In this document: positions 33,457 to 44,400 of the stretch, one piece after another | Position numbering within the stretch: the first letter of the stretch is position 1 | How the letters are laid out: every line of letters starts with the position of its first letter | NCBI GenBank assembly: GCA_015233565.1 | Contig: JADFXM010000050.1 | Location: 1 to 53,690, forward strand | Source: Candidatus Rifleibacteriota bacterium | GTDB taxonomy: Bacteria > Muiribacteriota > Ozemobacteria > Ozemobacterales > Ozemobacteraceae | DNA length: 53,690 nucleotides | Reading direction: 5' to 3' | Notes under the pieces: model-generated | Told to the model about the DNA's origin: nothing | The model's database searches: none | Seen by the model: the letters and a program-made list of their open reading frames with translations, nothing else | Translations under genes and position numbers: made by a program

Positions 33457-35655
33457 GTGAGGAAAAGGTTTAAAGCACGACTTTTCGGAGCCCTATTTAT
33501 TCTTTTTTTGATGACTCTTTGTTGGAACACGAAGAGTCTGGTTGCTCAGCCGCTGACCCATGGCCCTGATCAATGGGATATAACAGTTCGGGTGGATGGT
33601 TCACCGGAAGTAATAACTGTTGTAAGGGATGCCAACCAAAAAAATGTTTGGTATTATGCCCCTCCCAAGCCTCACATTGTTTTAAATGCTGACAAAGAGC
33701 CTGTTTTTACGATGCTCAAATATCAAAGCCAGGATCCAAAAAACAAACAAAAAATGGTGGATGGTGCCTTATTACAGTTTTCCATCCGACTAGGGCTTCC
33801 TGGAGAAGCAATAAAAGAACTGGAGGGGAAAATTAAAAAGCTTCCCGGTCTTTCAAATGGACCCCCAGTTAGGATTACTTCGCTTCCTTTTAAAGACGTT
33901 AAGATGTCAGTACTGTCCCCAAAGGGAGAATTTATTACAAATTCTGAGCAACTCAAGGATATTACAACATCGTTTGCCCAATCTGAGGTTCCTTTTCAAA
34001 TCAATTTGAGCAACCTTGGACACGATGTCTATAAGGCTTTGTGCGAAGGAGATACCGGTATTCCGATCTGGGTGTCCTACACATATTATGCTCTTACTCC
34101 TCCAGCATCGATTAAAATGACTGCTGAATGGGATCAGGTTTACGATCATTTGAGCAAAGATGTCAAACTGCGGAATGATATAGTAATACAAGGTTCAGGG
34201 GTTGGACAAGCATTGGATAAAACCGATTTCAAGGAAAGTTTGAAATCAATGAAGGGTCTGAAATTGGAAGCTATCGGGAACAATGAAGCCTGGAATGATG
34301 CTAAATATGAAGCAGCTCTGGATAAAATTTCCGCATTAGTGTACAAGGAACTTTTCGAAGCGTCTGCAACGATAATCACTAAAGTTGATCCCGCCGAGAC
34401 GAAGGAAGTTAAGCCAAAGCTTGAGGACTCACCCTCAAAATCCGGCGTCAGTTCCGATACTGCCGAACAAATTTCCAAAATGATTAAAAAAATCGGTGAA
34501 GGCCTGGGAAAGGCTGGAAGTACTATTACAGAAGCTTTTGCAACAGAGGGTTTATCCATGATTATTCCCCAAGCTTCAGTAGGTGTTTCGTATGCGATGA
34601 AAGATATTCATAAAGTCCAAAAAGGAAAAATCGTTGTTGATCTGAACCGCCGGAAAGTTCTTGAACGCTTGGGTGGATGTGGAACTTTCATCGGTGTAGG
34701 AAAATACATTACAGATAACCCTAAACTAAAGGAAAAGCTTTTTAAGACTGTAAAGCCCGGAGATTGGCAGTTTAGTTACTTCTCTCTTCCGGAAATCGAT
34801 GATTCCTGTCTTGATAGAGGAATTAAGGGTATCAGCATGTCTGTATCGATTGTAGATACGAAATCGAAAGATGCTACAAATCATTTCCGAATGCTTGATC
34901 CAGAAGGACGAATGCAAACAGTATCTTATGATTTTAAAGATAAAAGCTGGAAAAGTGATGACGAAGCCAGGACTGCGATTCTTTTTCCGTTAGCGTCTCT
35001 TTATTCTTCCAGAAAAAAAGAAATAGATAACTTTCGATACTTGATTACCACCAATTTTACGATATCCACACCTCCCCTGAATTATAATGTCAAATCAGAA
35101 GAACTCGTAGGGCTGGGGAAACAAGGTGAAATTAAGATCACAACTCCAATGGAGGGAATTGTACCATTGCAGATTCAATGTGATGAAATATTTACCGATG
35201 AAGACCTGACCGCAGTCACCATCAGCCTGGAACCCGATAATGGGAAAAAACGTATGATGACAGTTACCAGTTCAACAAAAGATAGTAAAAATCCTATTTT
35301 TTACTTTAATAGTGACGAAAAAGGTAATCATCCAAAGATAAAGGCAAAAATCACCTATAGACTTAAGCCAAAAGCGGGTCGCAATAGTTCGATTGAGTCC
35401 AAGCTAAATCTATATGATGATATAATAGCTAAAGAAGGCGATTTTGTTTATCTCACCAATGAATGGGCTCCGCCTGAAGAATCGGGCAAGAATAAAAAGT
35501 CAAACAAGAAGAGTGGCGACGAAGACAAATCCAAGGAAGATTCCAAGGATCCTAAAAAAGACGACAATAAAGATGACACCAAAGAAGACGACACTAAAAA
35601 AGATGAAACAAAAGATGATACTAAAGACGACACCAAGGATGATTCCAAAAAGTGA
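33457..35655 (+). CDS. exported protein of unknown function, first of two paralogues
   Basis: This 732-residue protein starts at GTG 33457, set by CCGGAGG 7 bases upstream; the frame is open upstream to 33391 but lacks a ribosome site there. The signal peptide ends near SLVAQP. A conserved N-terminal module (HGPDQWDITVRVDG, then VWYYAPPKP) and a central motif (NRRKVLERLGGCGTFIGVGK) recur in the next gene. A middle segment (about 315-390) is variable. The last 55 or so residues are a hydrophilic tail of Asp, Lys and Glu repeats. I recognise no family. The protein may be periplasmic or on the surface, with the tail as a flexible or ion-binding extension. The next gene is a paralogue 290 bases downstream. 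Confidence 0.75.
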   Translation: MRKRFKARLFGALFILFLMTLCWNTKSLVAQPLTHGPDQWDITVRVDGSPEVITVVRDANQKNVWYYAPPKPHIVLNADKEPVFTMLKYQSQDPKNKQKMVDGALLQFSIRLGLPGEAIKELEGKIKKLPGLSNGPPVRITSLPFKDVKMSVLSPKGEFITNSEQLKDITTSFAQSEVPFQINLSNLGHDVYKALCEGDTGIPIWVSYTYYALTPPASIKMTAEWDQVYDHLSKDVKLRNDIVIQGSGVGQALDKTDFKESLKSMKGLKLEAIGNNEAWNDAKYEAALDKISALVYKELFEASATIITKVDPAETKEVKPKLEDSPSKSGVSSDTAEQISKMIKKIGEGLGKAGSTITEAFATEGLSMIIPQASVGVSYAMKDIHKVQKGKIVVDLNRRKVLERLGGCGTFIGVGKYITDNPKLKEKLFKTVKPGDWQFSYFSLPEIDDSCLDRGIKGISMSVSIVDTKSKDATNHFRMLDPEGRMQTVSYDFKDKSWKSDDEARTAILFPLASLYSSRKKEIDNFRYLITTNFTISTPPLNYNVKSEELVGLGKQGEIKITTPMEGIVPLQIQCDEIFTDEDLTAVTISLEPDNGKKRMMTVTSSTKDSKNPIFYFNSDEKGNHPKIKAKITYRLKPKAGRNSSIESKLNLYDDIIAKEGDFVYLTNEWAPPEESGKNKKSNKKSGDEDKSKEDSKDPKKDDNKDDTKEDDTKKDETKDDTKDDTKDDSKK

Positions 35656-35946
35656 CTTCAGAGATGATTCCCAATAAATGGGTTTCCAGCTTTCAATGTC
35701 CGGCAATTTTTGGAAGTTCACTTGAAAGATAGCGGGAAAATGATTCGAAAGAAATCTGAGGATTCAGAGCGGGGTTCTAAAGTGAATTTCCAAAATTGTC
35801 CTAAGTTCAAGATTTATTGTTGGGTAGTGTTTACATTCTTCTGATCAAGATCATTATCCAATGTCTTTCAGAGAGTCGGGTAACTTACTGCTTATTGTTT
35901 GATTAGCTGGTGTTACAAATAGGAAAAAAATTCAGGAGGTGTATTT

Positions 35947-38010
35947 TTGAAACAGTTTGCAAGGTTAAACTCGTACAAGGTGTACTTTGCGATTTCTTTA
36001 CTTGCGTTCAGCATGTATTCAGGGCTTTTAACAGCTCAACCGCTCTTGCACGGTCCCAATCAATGGGATGTGGTTGTTAAAGTGGACGGAGTGAACGAAA
36101 CGATAATTGTCGCTCGTGATGCTAATAAAGAAGATGTTTGGTATTACGTTCCAGGGAAACCCAGACTTTGCGTGAATGAAAATGGGGAACCCATTTTTTC
36201 CATGGTTAAATATCAGTACCATGACCCAAAAGATAAGCAGAAATTGTTGGAAGGTGCGATTATTCAGTTTTCTGTCAGACTTAGCCTTCCTGCAGAAGCT
36301 ATAAAGGATTTAAAAACTGCAATCTTAAAACTTCCTGGCAATGCAGGGAAGAATATCTCGCTTTCCGCCCTTCCATTTAAAGACATTAAAATGGCTTTGA
36401 TGAGTCCAAAAGGTGAATTCATAACAAATGCAGAGCCTGCAAAAGATTTTACCACCTCATTCGCAACTTCGGAGGTTCCATTTGAAGTTCATCTGACAGA
36501 CGTAGGCGCTGATGTCTATAAAGCGCTTTGTGAGGGGGATACAGGGCTTCCAATCTGGTGTGGGTACACATATTACACCGTAACCCCCCCGGCTTCTATA
36601 AAAATAACTGCCAACTGGCAATCAGTTTATGATCATGTCAGCTCAAACGTAAGTCTAAAGCAGGAAATAGCCCAAGTAGGTTCCGGACTAGGTACAAGTT
36701 TTGACCACGCCAAACTGAAAGAAGCTTTGACTTCCATGAAAGGGATCAAAGTGGAATCGATTGGCAACAAAGATGCCTGGGCTGATGATAAATTTGAGAC
36801 AACTCTTGATACTCTGTGCAATAAAATCTATACGGAAATTTTTGATGCCTCTGCAACAATAATTAATGCAGTTGACCCAGCCTCAGAAAAAGCCATGCTT
36901 CCTCCCGAGTCAGTTGCTCCATCAGCACATGGTGAAGGTGAAAAGGATGGCAAAGAGGAGGGCAAAGAGGAGGCAGTGTTAAAAGGTGTTGAGGGAATCG
37001 CAAAAGAAGGTGCAGTTGCTGTACTAACCGGTGGAGGGAGTTTGATTACCCCAAGACACCGGCTAGCATTTTGTTGCGCCATGAAGGAGGCGAACAAAAT
37101 TCAAAAGGGAGAAGTTGTGATAGAAATGAATCGCCGGAAAGTTATTGAAAAACTCGGTGGTTGCGGTTCATTCATGGGTGTTGGACGCTTTATCAAAACG
37201 AATCCAAAACTTAAAGAAAAAATCTTCCGAACAATTAAAGCCGGTGATTGGCAATCAGTGTCGTTCCCTCTACCCCTTGGATTAGATCCCAGTGGAATGG
37301 GAATCACAGCTATTACAATGACTATTTCAATTGTAGGTCAAGATGGAAAAGATGTTATGATTGACGGCGAGGTTTCCAAGGAATGCAAAGGGCAAACTGC
37401 CATCTTTGATGTAAAAAACAAAACCTGGCATGATTCTTCCGGAAATAAAAACGCGATTAATTCATTGGTTTTTCCTTTAGCTTCACTCTATTCCCAAATG
37501 AAAGATAAAGTTAAAGACTTGCAGTATCTCATCGTTTCGAATATTTCAGTTGGAAATAAATTTAAATCCAATACTTATCACATTGAAAGAAAACAACCCA
37601 TTGGAATCGGAGATATCCCTATTTCCACTCCGATGGCTTTGCTTGAAACACTTCGGATTTATTGCGATTTTCTTCCATTTGATCCCGATGGTTTGCAGGG
37701 AGTCACTTTTAATTTGTCTCTCTCTGACGGTAACAAACAGACTGGCGTAATTAAAGGCGCCGATAAAGATAAAGTTGCCGTTTTTGTCTATCCAAAAAGA
37801 GAAGATGGAAAGCCCAATCCGGTTAAGGCAAAGATTACTTATTTGTTCAATGCAAAATCGGGTCGAAAGAGTCAGATTGATTCCAACCTCAATAAAATGG
37901 ATGACATAACCAAAGAAGGTTATGACATTTTTCTGACGCAGGAATGGGCCGATGAAACTCCAGCAAAGCCGAAAACTGAAGCGAAACCTGCAGAAGGTGC
38001 TTCCGAATAA
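35947..38010 (+). CDS. exported protein of unknown function, second of two paralogues
   Basis: At 687 residues this is clearly homologous to the previous product along most of its length (HGPNQWDVVVKVDG, VWYYVPGKPR, NRRKVIEKLGGCGSFMGVG, TQEWADET near the end). The start is TTG, chosen because AGGAGG lies 7 bases upstream and the signal peptide (to about LLTAQP) begins there. It lacks the long Asp/Lys tail of its paralogue and ends in a short Pro/Lys/Ala-rich tail. The linker between its two halves (about 318-365) is Gly/Glu/Lys-rich and differs from the paralogue. Tandem duplication with divergence in linker and tail suggests a shared scaffold with different partners. The function is unknown. 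Confidence 0.75.
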   Translation: MKQFARLNSYKVYFAISLLAFSMYSGLLTAQPLLHGPNQWDVVVKVDGVNETIIVARDANKEDVWYYVPGKPRLCVNENGEPIFSMVKYQYHDPKDKQKLLEGAIIQFSVRLSLPAEAIKDLKTAILKLPGNAGKNISLSALPFKDIKMALMSPKGEFITNAEPAKDFTTSFATSEVPFEVHLTDVGADVYKALCEGDTGLPIWCGYTYYTVTPPASIKITANWQSVYDHVSSNVSLKQEIAQVGSGLGTSFDHAKLKEALTSMKGIKVESIGNKDAWADDKFETTLDTLCNKIYTEIFDASATIINAVDPASEKAMLPPESVAPSAHGEGEKDGKEEGKEEAVLKGVEGIAKEGAVAVLTGGGSLITPRHRLAFCCAMKEANKIQKGEVVIEMNRRKVIEKLGGCGSFMGVGRFIKTNPKLKEKIFRTIKAGDWQSVSFPLPLGLDPSGMGITAITMTISIVGQDGKDVMIDGEVSKECKGQTAIFDVKNKTWHDSSGNKNAINSLVFPLASLYSQMKDKVKDLQYLIVSNISVGNKFKSNTYHIERKQPIGIGDIPISTPMALLETLRIYCDFLPFDPDGLQGVTFNLSLSDGNKQTGVIKGADKDKVAVFVYPKREDGKPNPVKAKITYLFNAKSGRKSQIDSNLNKMDDITKEGYDIFLTQEWADETPAKPKTEAKPAEGASE

Positions 38011-38753
38011 GCCTGAAATAACAACGGATTATTAAAATAATCCAGGATAATTACGAGGCGGATTGGGCTTTTTTTGCCTGGTCTGCCTTTCTTATTGTGA
38101 GGAAATTGGAAAATTCTGCGATTTCAATCCAAACAATCGTCAAAATCCACTCGAAGAGAGGAACTGAAGCGACTATGAAACCAGGCTTGCGATTTTCCTA
38201 GGGTCAGAATTCCAGTTATCGCAAGTTTGCATTTTTTCGGAAAGAAGCTTCCCAAGATATTTCACTGATTTTGAAAAACTTTTCGGTTGGATTTTATCCT
38301 CAAGACTAACTTCCACAAAAATTAAGAAGAAGATCCATTTCAAAGCAAGCTTGTGCTTCATCTATCGAAAAAATGTTATCAAAATTGAATCCCCGAGGAT
38401 ATAGTTTTGAGACCATTTTCCAAAAGCCTGATAACGTGAACTCGTTTGGATGAGATTCCTGCCTTAACTTTAGGATTATTTGGTCTCAAAACAAAATTCG
38501 GGCTGAAAACCATTTAATCTCTACGGAATTGGCTTTTGAAGCTGAGCAATCGAAGAAAATTAAGTTTACGACAACAGGAATTCTGAAGGTGTACAAAGTC
38601 GCAAATTGAAATCCGAAGAAATGACTGGGCATTAAATTTGAGTAAGTGATATAATCCCATAAAATGATGCAACCGATTTGAAATTAAAGAAAAATTAAAA
38701 GTTTACCGGAAAATTGTGTAGTGTGCTAAATTAACTGAAGCAGGCTTTTGATA
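38011..38753. other. intergenic region, mostly structureless
   Basis: No convincing gene is visible in about 740 bases. GGATTAT-TAAA-ATAATCC just after the 38010 stop is a weak hairpin without a T-run. An 11-bp perfect inverted repeat (TTTTGAGACCA at 38405-38415 and its complement at 38481-38491) spans 87 bases. A 62-codon minus-strand frame at 38173-38361 has no ribosome site. Confidence 0.4.
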
Positions 38754-40259
38754 ATGCATTTGGAGCATTTGTTCAAATATTCGGGGTTGTGGATGATTAG
38801 AACTGGTTGTGTAAAGTTCTTACGGAACTCTCAGAAAAATAGCTTATTTTCAAGAACTCACGGAATTTTTTTCATAAATTTCGGTTGTTATCCCATTCTC
38901 GTTGCCTTCTTTTTTTTACTGGGTTTATTTGCACTTCCTGTGTTTGCGATTGAAGAAACAGGAGTGCAATCAGATCAATCAACTTCAACAATTTCTTTGA
39001 ATGATGTAATAAGTTTGGTAAAAAAGAACAATGCTCTGTTGAAACAGGCACATCTGCAGACCTCCCGGGCGAAGGAACAAGTAAGCATTGCTTGTACAAA
39101 ATCAAAACCTCAAATAGGAACCTATCTTCTCGGGGCGCATCAGCTTGAAAACCCACAGGTTGTTTTTGAAAGCGGGATGCTGGGTGTAATTCCACATCTG
39201 GGAGCTTTTCCTCCAAATACGGTAACGTATACTGAATCCCGACGGGATTCGTTATATTCACTTGTTTCAGTGAATTATCCAATTACTCAGCAGCGGGATA
39301 TCCGAACAGGCATTCGGATGAGTAAAGCTGCACTGGACCTGACTGAGGCAAAAGAAACCCAGGCTTCCATTGATTTGGTGTGCGAAGCTAAAAAACTTTA
39401 TTGTACAATTCTTGCACTTGGGAACGCTCAAAAAGCTAATCAAAGTGCAATTAAACTTTTTACCGAACTAGGTGGTACTTTAGAAAAATTGATAGGGGAA
39501 GGATATGCCCAGAAAGCTGATTTGCTGAATGTCAGAGCCAAATTGGCCCAGGTGGAGGCGCGGGAAGAATCGTTGAGATTGAAAAAGACCTCATTGTTCG
39601 AAACATTGAACCGTCTTTGCGGTCTTGCTGCCAGTACTACATTGAATTTGGCACCGCTTCCTGATCCTGTGTGTGAAGCCGCTTCCGATACTTTTTTTTC
39701 TGAGGCCGCTGATATGGCTGTTACAAACCATCCCCTGATCAAGCAGGGACAATTGCAGAAAAAGATGGCCAAACTGGATGAAAATTTGAAAAGAGGAGAG
39801 TTTCGTCCAAACCTTAGTTTAACCGTTGACCGCCTGCAAGGGCACGTCAGTGCTGAGTACTTCCCAAAGCAAATCAGTGTTGCGGGGCTTTTGCTATCCT
39901 GGAACCCATTCGATTGGGGTAAACGGAAGCATGAGTTGGAAAGCAAAAAGTTGGCATATCGTCAAGCTGACATCGCTTTGGAAGAAACCGATAGAAACCT
40001 TGGTGAAACGATCAGAGCCGCTCAGCGTCACGTCCAGGAGACTCGGGCTCAACTCAAAGCTGCTGCGGAAAAATGCGTTTGGGCAGATGAACAAGTTAGG
40101 GTTTTCAGAAATCGTTTATCCGAGAAGGCAATTCTTCCAAAAGATCTGTTGGAGGCGGAAGCTCAACTAGCTGATGTCCAATTTCAGCAAAATCAAGCCT
40201 GCCTTGACGTTTGGGTTGCCCAAGCGGAATTTGAAAAAGCTTTAGGGAAAGAACCATGA
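38754..40259 (+). CDS. TolC-family outer-membrane efflux protein
   Basis: This is the outer-membrane channel of a second RND tripartite system. It has about 500 residues, with a hydrophobic signal segment (VAFFFLLGLFALPVFA) starting about 50 residues in. The family pattern of two long helical repeats is clear (SLNDVISLVKKNNALLKQA near the mature N-terminus; later ADMAVTNHPLIKQGQLQKK). The start is uncertain. TTG 38748, ATG 38754 and ATG 38793 are all in frame, none has a strong ribosome site, and the last would shorten the unusual N-terminal extension. The stop overlaps the adaptor start as ATGA (40256-40259). The substrate is unknown. Confidence 0.9.
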   Translation: MHLEHLFKYSGLWMIRTGCVKFLRNSQKNSLFSRTHGIFFINFGCYPILVAFFFLLGLFALPVFAIEETGVQSDQSTSTISLNDVISLVKKNNALLKQAHLQTSRAKEQVSIACTKSKPQIGTYLLGAHQLENPQVVFESGMLGVIPHLGAFPPNTVTYTESRRDSLYSLVSVNYPITQQRDIRTGIRMSKAALDLTEAKETQASIDLVCEAKKLYCTILALGNAQKANQSAIKLFTELGGTLEKLIGEGYAQKADLLNVRAKLAQVEAREESLRLKKTSLFETLNRLCGLAASTTLNLAPLPDPVCEAASDTFFSEAADMAVTNHPLIKQGQLQKKMAKLDENLKRGEFRPNLSLTVDRLQGHVSAEYFPKQISVAGLLLSWNPFDWGKRKHELESKKLAYRQADIALEETDRNLGETIRAAQRHVQETRAQLKAAAEKCVWADEQVRVFRNRLSEKAILPKDLLEAEAQLADVQFQQNQACLDVWVAQAEFEKALGKEP

Positions 40260-41479
40260 ACCACAGCGTATTTAGAAGATTTGTTTTTTTTCTTCTTCTT
40301 TTTGCCCTTCTGGAATCAAACGGTTGTCAAACTCAAACATCCGATTCTCCTAAGATTCCGACTCCAGTTACTGTTCGCACCGTTACAGACAAGGCCCAGG
40401 CCGTTTCTCTTAAATACTCCGGAACAATTGAACCGGGAACCATCGCTCCGGTAGCATTCCGGACGGGTGGTTATGTGAAAGAAATAGCCAGTGTAGTCGA
40501 GAATGGCATTCCTCGACTAGTACAAACCGGTGACCATGTTGCTTCAGGTTCTGTTTTAGCTCAAGTCGAAGATCGGGAGTTCAATATGCAGATTTCCCGG
40601 GCAAAATCGACCGTATTGGAAGCACAATCAGGACTTCTTTCCACCGAAGCTCAGGTCGCTGCTGCGCGTAATTCTGCACAACAGGCTCGGGATGAATATT
40701 CTCGCGCTAAACGCCTTTTCAAAACCGATAGTATAACCAGAGTTGAATTCGATACTGCACAAACCAGCAGTCGAAATGCCGATGAAGCTTTGGCTGCCGC
40801 ACTTGGCACTTCCAAAGCAGTCCGGGCAAAAATTCAGGCTGCCCAAAGTCTGGTCAGTGAAGTTGAATCCGTGACTCATGATACTGCTGTGCGATCTCCT
40901 CTTGATGGTTTTCTGTTGTCACGTAATATTGAACCCGGTTGCCTTGCTGGCCCTGGAACGGTAGCCTTTGTAGTAGCACAAATGGATCCTTTGAAAATCC
41001 GTTTTGCTGTGCCGGATCGTCTTTTGGACAAAGTTACACCAGGGGTCATCATTGAAGCATCTCTTGATTTTCGCCCTGATTGCAAAATTTGTGGGAAAGT
41101 TTCCAAAATTGGATTGGCTGCTGATCCCAAAACTCGTCTTTTCGACGTGGAAGTTACGGTTCCCAAACCTGAGCCAGGTTTGAAACCGGGAATGGTGGTT
41201 CAAATCGAGTTCAATCCCACCAGTGACCCTTATAAAGGTTTGATCCCACTTGAAGCGATTGTACCGGGAAACTCTGGAGAAAACACATTCGCAGTTTTCC
41301 AAGTGAATAATTCGGGCGGAAAAAAAATAGCTGTTCGAAAAGAAGTGAAACTAGGTCGCCCCTTTGGAAACCTGATTTCGGTTGAATCGGGAATTCTTCC
41401 TGGAGAGCAGATTATCGTTTCCGGAGCTGCTTTCCTTGAAGATGGGGATCTTGTACATGTTGTAGAAGACTCTCTGTGA
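40256..41479 (+). CDS. RND efflux periplasmic adaptor (AcrA/MexE-like membrane-fusion protein)
   Basis: This 407-residue adaptor has an N-terminal export signal ending in a possible lipobox (LLESNGC), so it may be lipid-anchored as AcrA is, though the -3 to -1 residues are not ideal. The core order is a lipoyl half (PVAFRTGGYVKEIASV), a helical hairpin (about 110-200; SRAKRLFKTDSITRVEFDTA), the second lipoyl half (VRSPLDGFLLSRNIEPGCL), then the beta-barrel (DPLKIRFAVPDRLLDKVTPG) and a membrane-proximal domain. It is translationally coupled to the TolC gene (4-base overlap) and lies 4 bases from the pump gene. The adaptor is much more canonical than the one at 11114-12604. Confidence 0.93.
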   Translation: MNHSVFRRFVFFLLLFALLESNGCQTQTSDSPKIPTPVTVRTVTDKAQAVSLKYSGTIEPGTIAPVAFRTGGYVKEIASVVENGIPRLVQTGDHVASGSVLAQVEDREFNMQISRAKSTVLEAQSGLLSTEAQVAAARNSAQQARDEYSRAKRLFKTDSITRVEFDTAQTSSRNADEALAAALGTSKAVRAKIQAAQSLVSEVESVTHDTAVRSPLDGFLLSRNIEPGCLAGPGTVAFVVAQMDPLKIRFAVPDRLLDKVTPGVIIEASLDFRPDCKICGKVSKIGLAADPKTRLFDVEVTVPKPEPGLKPGMVVQIEFNPTSDPYKGLIPLEAIVPGNSGENTFAVFQVNNSGGKKIAVRKEVKLGRPFGNLISVESGILPGEQIIVSGAAFLEDGDLVHVVEDSL

Positions 41480-41483
41480 CGTT

Positions 41484-44400
41484 ATGTCATTAAATCTTCA
41501 CTCAACTCCTGAAGAAGAACAATCATTAACAACTGCCCTTCCACGTTTTTTCGTTTATACCCGCCAGGTGGCTTGGGTAATTCTATTTTCCACACTTCTT
41601 TGGGGAATATACGGCTATTTTGGAATGTCCCAACGCAAGGATCCGGAGACTCCGGTACATGTGGCAGTCGCTGTTACAATCTGGCCGGGAGCTTCGGCGG
41701 AGATAATCGAAAAACTGGTGACAAAGCCGATTGAGACACGGGTTGCGGAAAATTCGTGGGTTGAAAACATCGAGTCGATTTCTCGCACGAATGTATCAAT
41801 CGTTTTTGTCTATCTTGACAAGCGGCTTTCGGAAACCAGTAAAGAATTTGATGACATAGCACTCAAGCTTAATTCCATCCCATTACCAAATGGGGCCGGC
41901 CCCGTAAGTTTTATAAAAGATTTTGGTGATACCTCGGCTATGATGCTTACAGTAGCAAGTCCTTTGGTTGATGAAAAGGAAATAGAGGTTCGGGCAAGGT
42001 TTTTACAGGATGAAATTCTTGCAGAGAGAGCTAATTCAACGGCTCCAGAGCGAATTTCCGCAGTGCTTTGTTTTCCGCATTTTCCTGTACGTGAATTTCT
42101 AGCTCGACCCTCTCAGGCGTTTGCCCAGTTTATTCAAAGGGAAGCAAGCGCTATTGACGTTCGCACTTTTGAGGTTGCTGGAATGGTGGGCGCGGATTTT
42201 TCCAGTCCTTTGACGGATCGGCAACTGCAGCCATTAATCAAAAAGTTTTTAGATGATAATCTGCAATGGCCGGAACTTTCACTTGAAGCCTGGAACCCGA
42301 TTATCATACGTGATCCAAATAATACCCGTTCAGCTTTAAGTGCTTCCGCAGGGCCGAAATTTTCCTATAAGCAACTTGATAAAATGAGTGAACTAATCGA
42401 AAAATCACTCAAAACTTTGCCACAGGTCTCCAAAATCAGCCGGGTTGGACTTCTCAATGAAGCAATCTATCTTATTTACAAGCCGGAACGACTTGCTGCG
42501 CAAGGTTTGAAACCTGCGGATCTTCCTTCATTACTGGAAGCCCGAAATCGTTTGCAAGCTGCGGGAATGTTGAATATTTCCGATCGCAACTTAATGGTTG
42601 AGGGAAGCGGAGCTTTTCAAAGTTCCGATGAAATTGGAAATGTGTTAATGTCTGTCGGAAGTTTGGGCTCTCCACTTTATTTGAGAGATTTGTTTGATCA
42701 ATTCCGTGGTTATGAAGATCCTCCACGATATCTGAACTATTTGTACAAGCCCAATGCAAAAAAAGTTTGGAAACGTCTTCCTGCAATAACAATTTCGGTG
42801 CAGATGCGTCCCGGCGAGAAAATTGGAAATTTTGGAAATGCAGTCGAAAAAGTGTTGCAGTCTGTTACTAAAGAGCTTCCCCCTGACTTGATTCTCGAAA
42901 GAACTTCTGACCAACCAGCTCAGGTTAGAGAAAACATTAATTTGTTCATTAAAAGTTTGATTGAGGCGATTCTTCTGGTTGTCCTTGTATCCTGGATTGG
43001 ATTCTGGGATTGGCGAACGGCTCTTCTTATGGCCATTTCAATTCCTTTGACTTTGGCGATGACTTTTGGAATGATGTTTTTTCTCAAAATTGATCTTCAG
43101 CAAGTTTCAATTGCCTCCTTGATCATTGCGCTTGGTTTATTAGTAGACGTTCCTGTCGTGGCGGGAGACTCAATTAAACGTTTACTTGGAAGTGGCCTGC
43201 CGGCGTTGCAAGCCGCATGGTTAGGGCCATCTAGACTTAACAGGGCGCTGTTTTTTGCAACTCTTACAAATATAGTCGCATATCTTCCTTTTTTGATGCT
43301 GAGTGGAAATGTAGGACGTTTTTTATATAGTCTTCCCATCGTTATCACTTGCTCTTTGATTGCTGCGAATATTGTTTCGCTAAGCTTTGTTCCTTTGGTC
43401 AGCTACTATTTGTTGAAGTCGGCTCCGGAGCCGGACATAAGCTTGATGCGCAAATCCGGACTTTATTCTGCATATGGATGGGTTATGCAGAAGGCGATTT
43501 CGCATAGAAAAATTGTTTTTTTTCTGGCTTTTTGTTTGTTGATCCCCGGAGTTCTTGCCTTTCTACAATTGGGACAGCAATTCTTTCCAAAAGACCTTTC
43601 ATATCTGAGTTATGTGGACGTCTGGCTTCCTGACGACTCACCTCTTTCAGCAACGAATGAAATTGCTGAAAAAGCGGAGTGTGTCATTCGGGAGACGTCT
43701 GAGAAGTGGGGGCGAAGCAATCCAGAGATTCAAGGAGTTGATCATCAGGTTTTGGCCAATCTGACCACTTTCGTTGGAGGAGGTGGCCCACGATTCTGGT
43801 TCTCAGTTGAACCGGAACTGAAACAGCTCAATTATGCTCAAATTCTTATCGAAGTTCAGAATAAACATGCAACACAGCTTCTGGTGCCACGTTTGCAGGA
43901 AGCGCTGTCGAAAAATGTACCGGGTGCACGTTTTGATGTCCGACAACTCGAAACTGGAGAACCCGTCGGTGTGCCCGTTTCAGTGCGAATTTTTGGACGT
44001 GATTTAAAAGAACTCCGGGAACAGGCTGGAGCGCTAAAAAAGATTTTTTCGGATTGTCCAATTTCTGATAGAGTGCGTGATAACTGGGGGACGCCAAATT
44101 TGACTGTATCGCTTCAGACACTTAGCGATAGAGCCAATTTATCCGGAATAACGCATCTTGATGTGACCTCAGCTGCGGCAATTGCATTGAACGGGTTCCC
44201 ACTGACAAAATATCGTGAAGGGGACAAAGAAATTCCGATAATCGCGCGATCTGCCGTTGAAGGTCGTTCCCACCTTTCAGATCTGGAAAGTCTTTATGTA
44301 TTCTCGCTTTTTTCGAACCAAAGGCAACCTCTTGGACAGGTTGCCAACATAGAATACCACCTGAAACCAGAGAAGATCCGGCGTCGCAATCAATTCAGAT

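Noticed and set aside
38173..38361. 62-codon minus-strand frame with a hydrophobic start
   Set aside because: There is no ribosome site and no family resemblance, and it lies in a low-information intergenic stretch.
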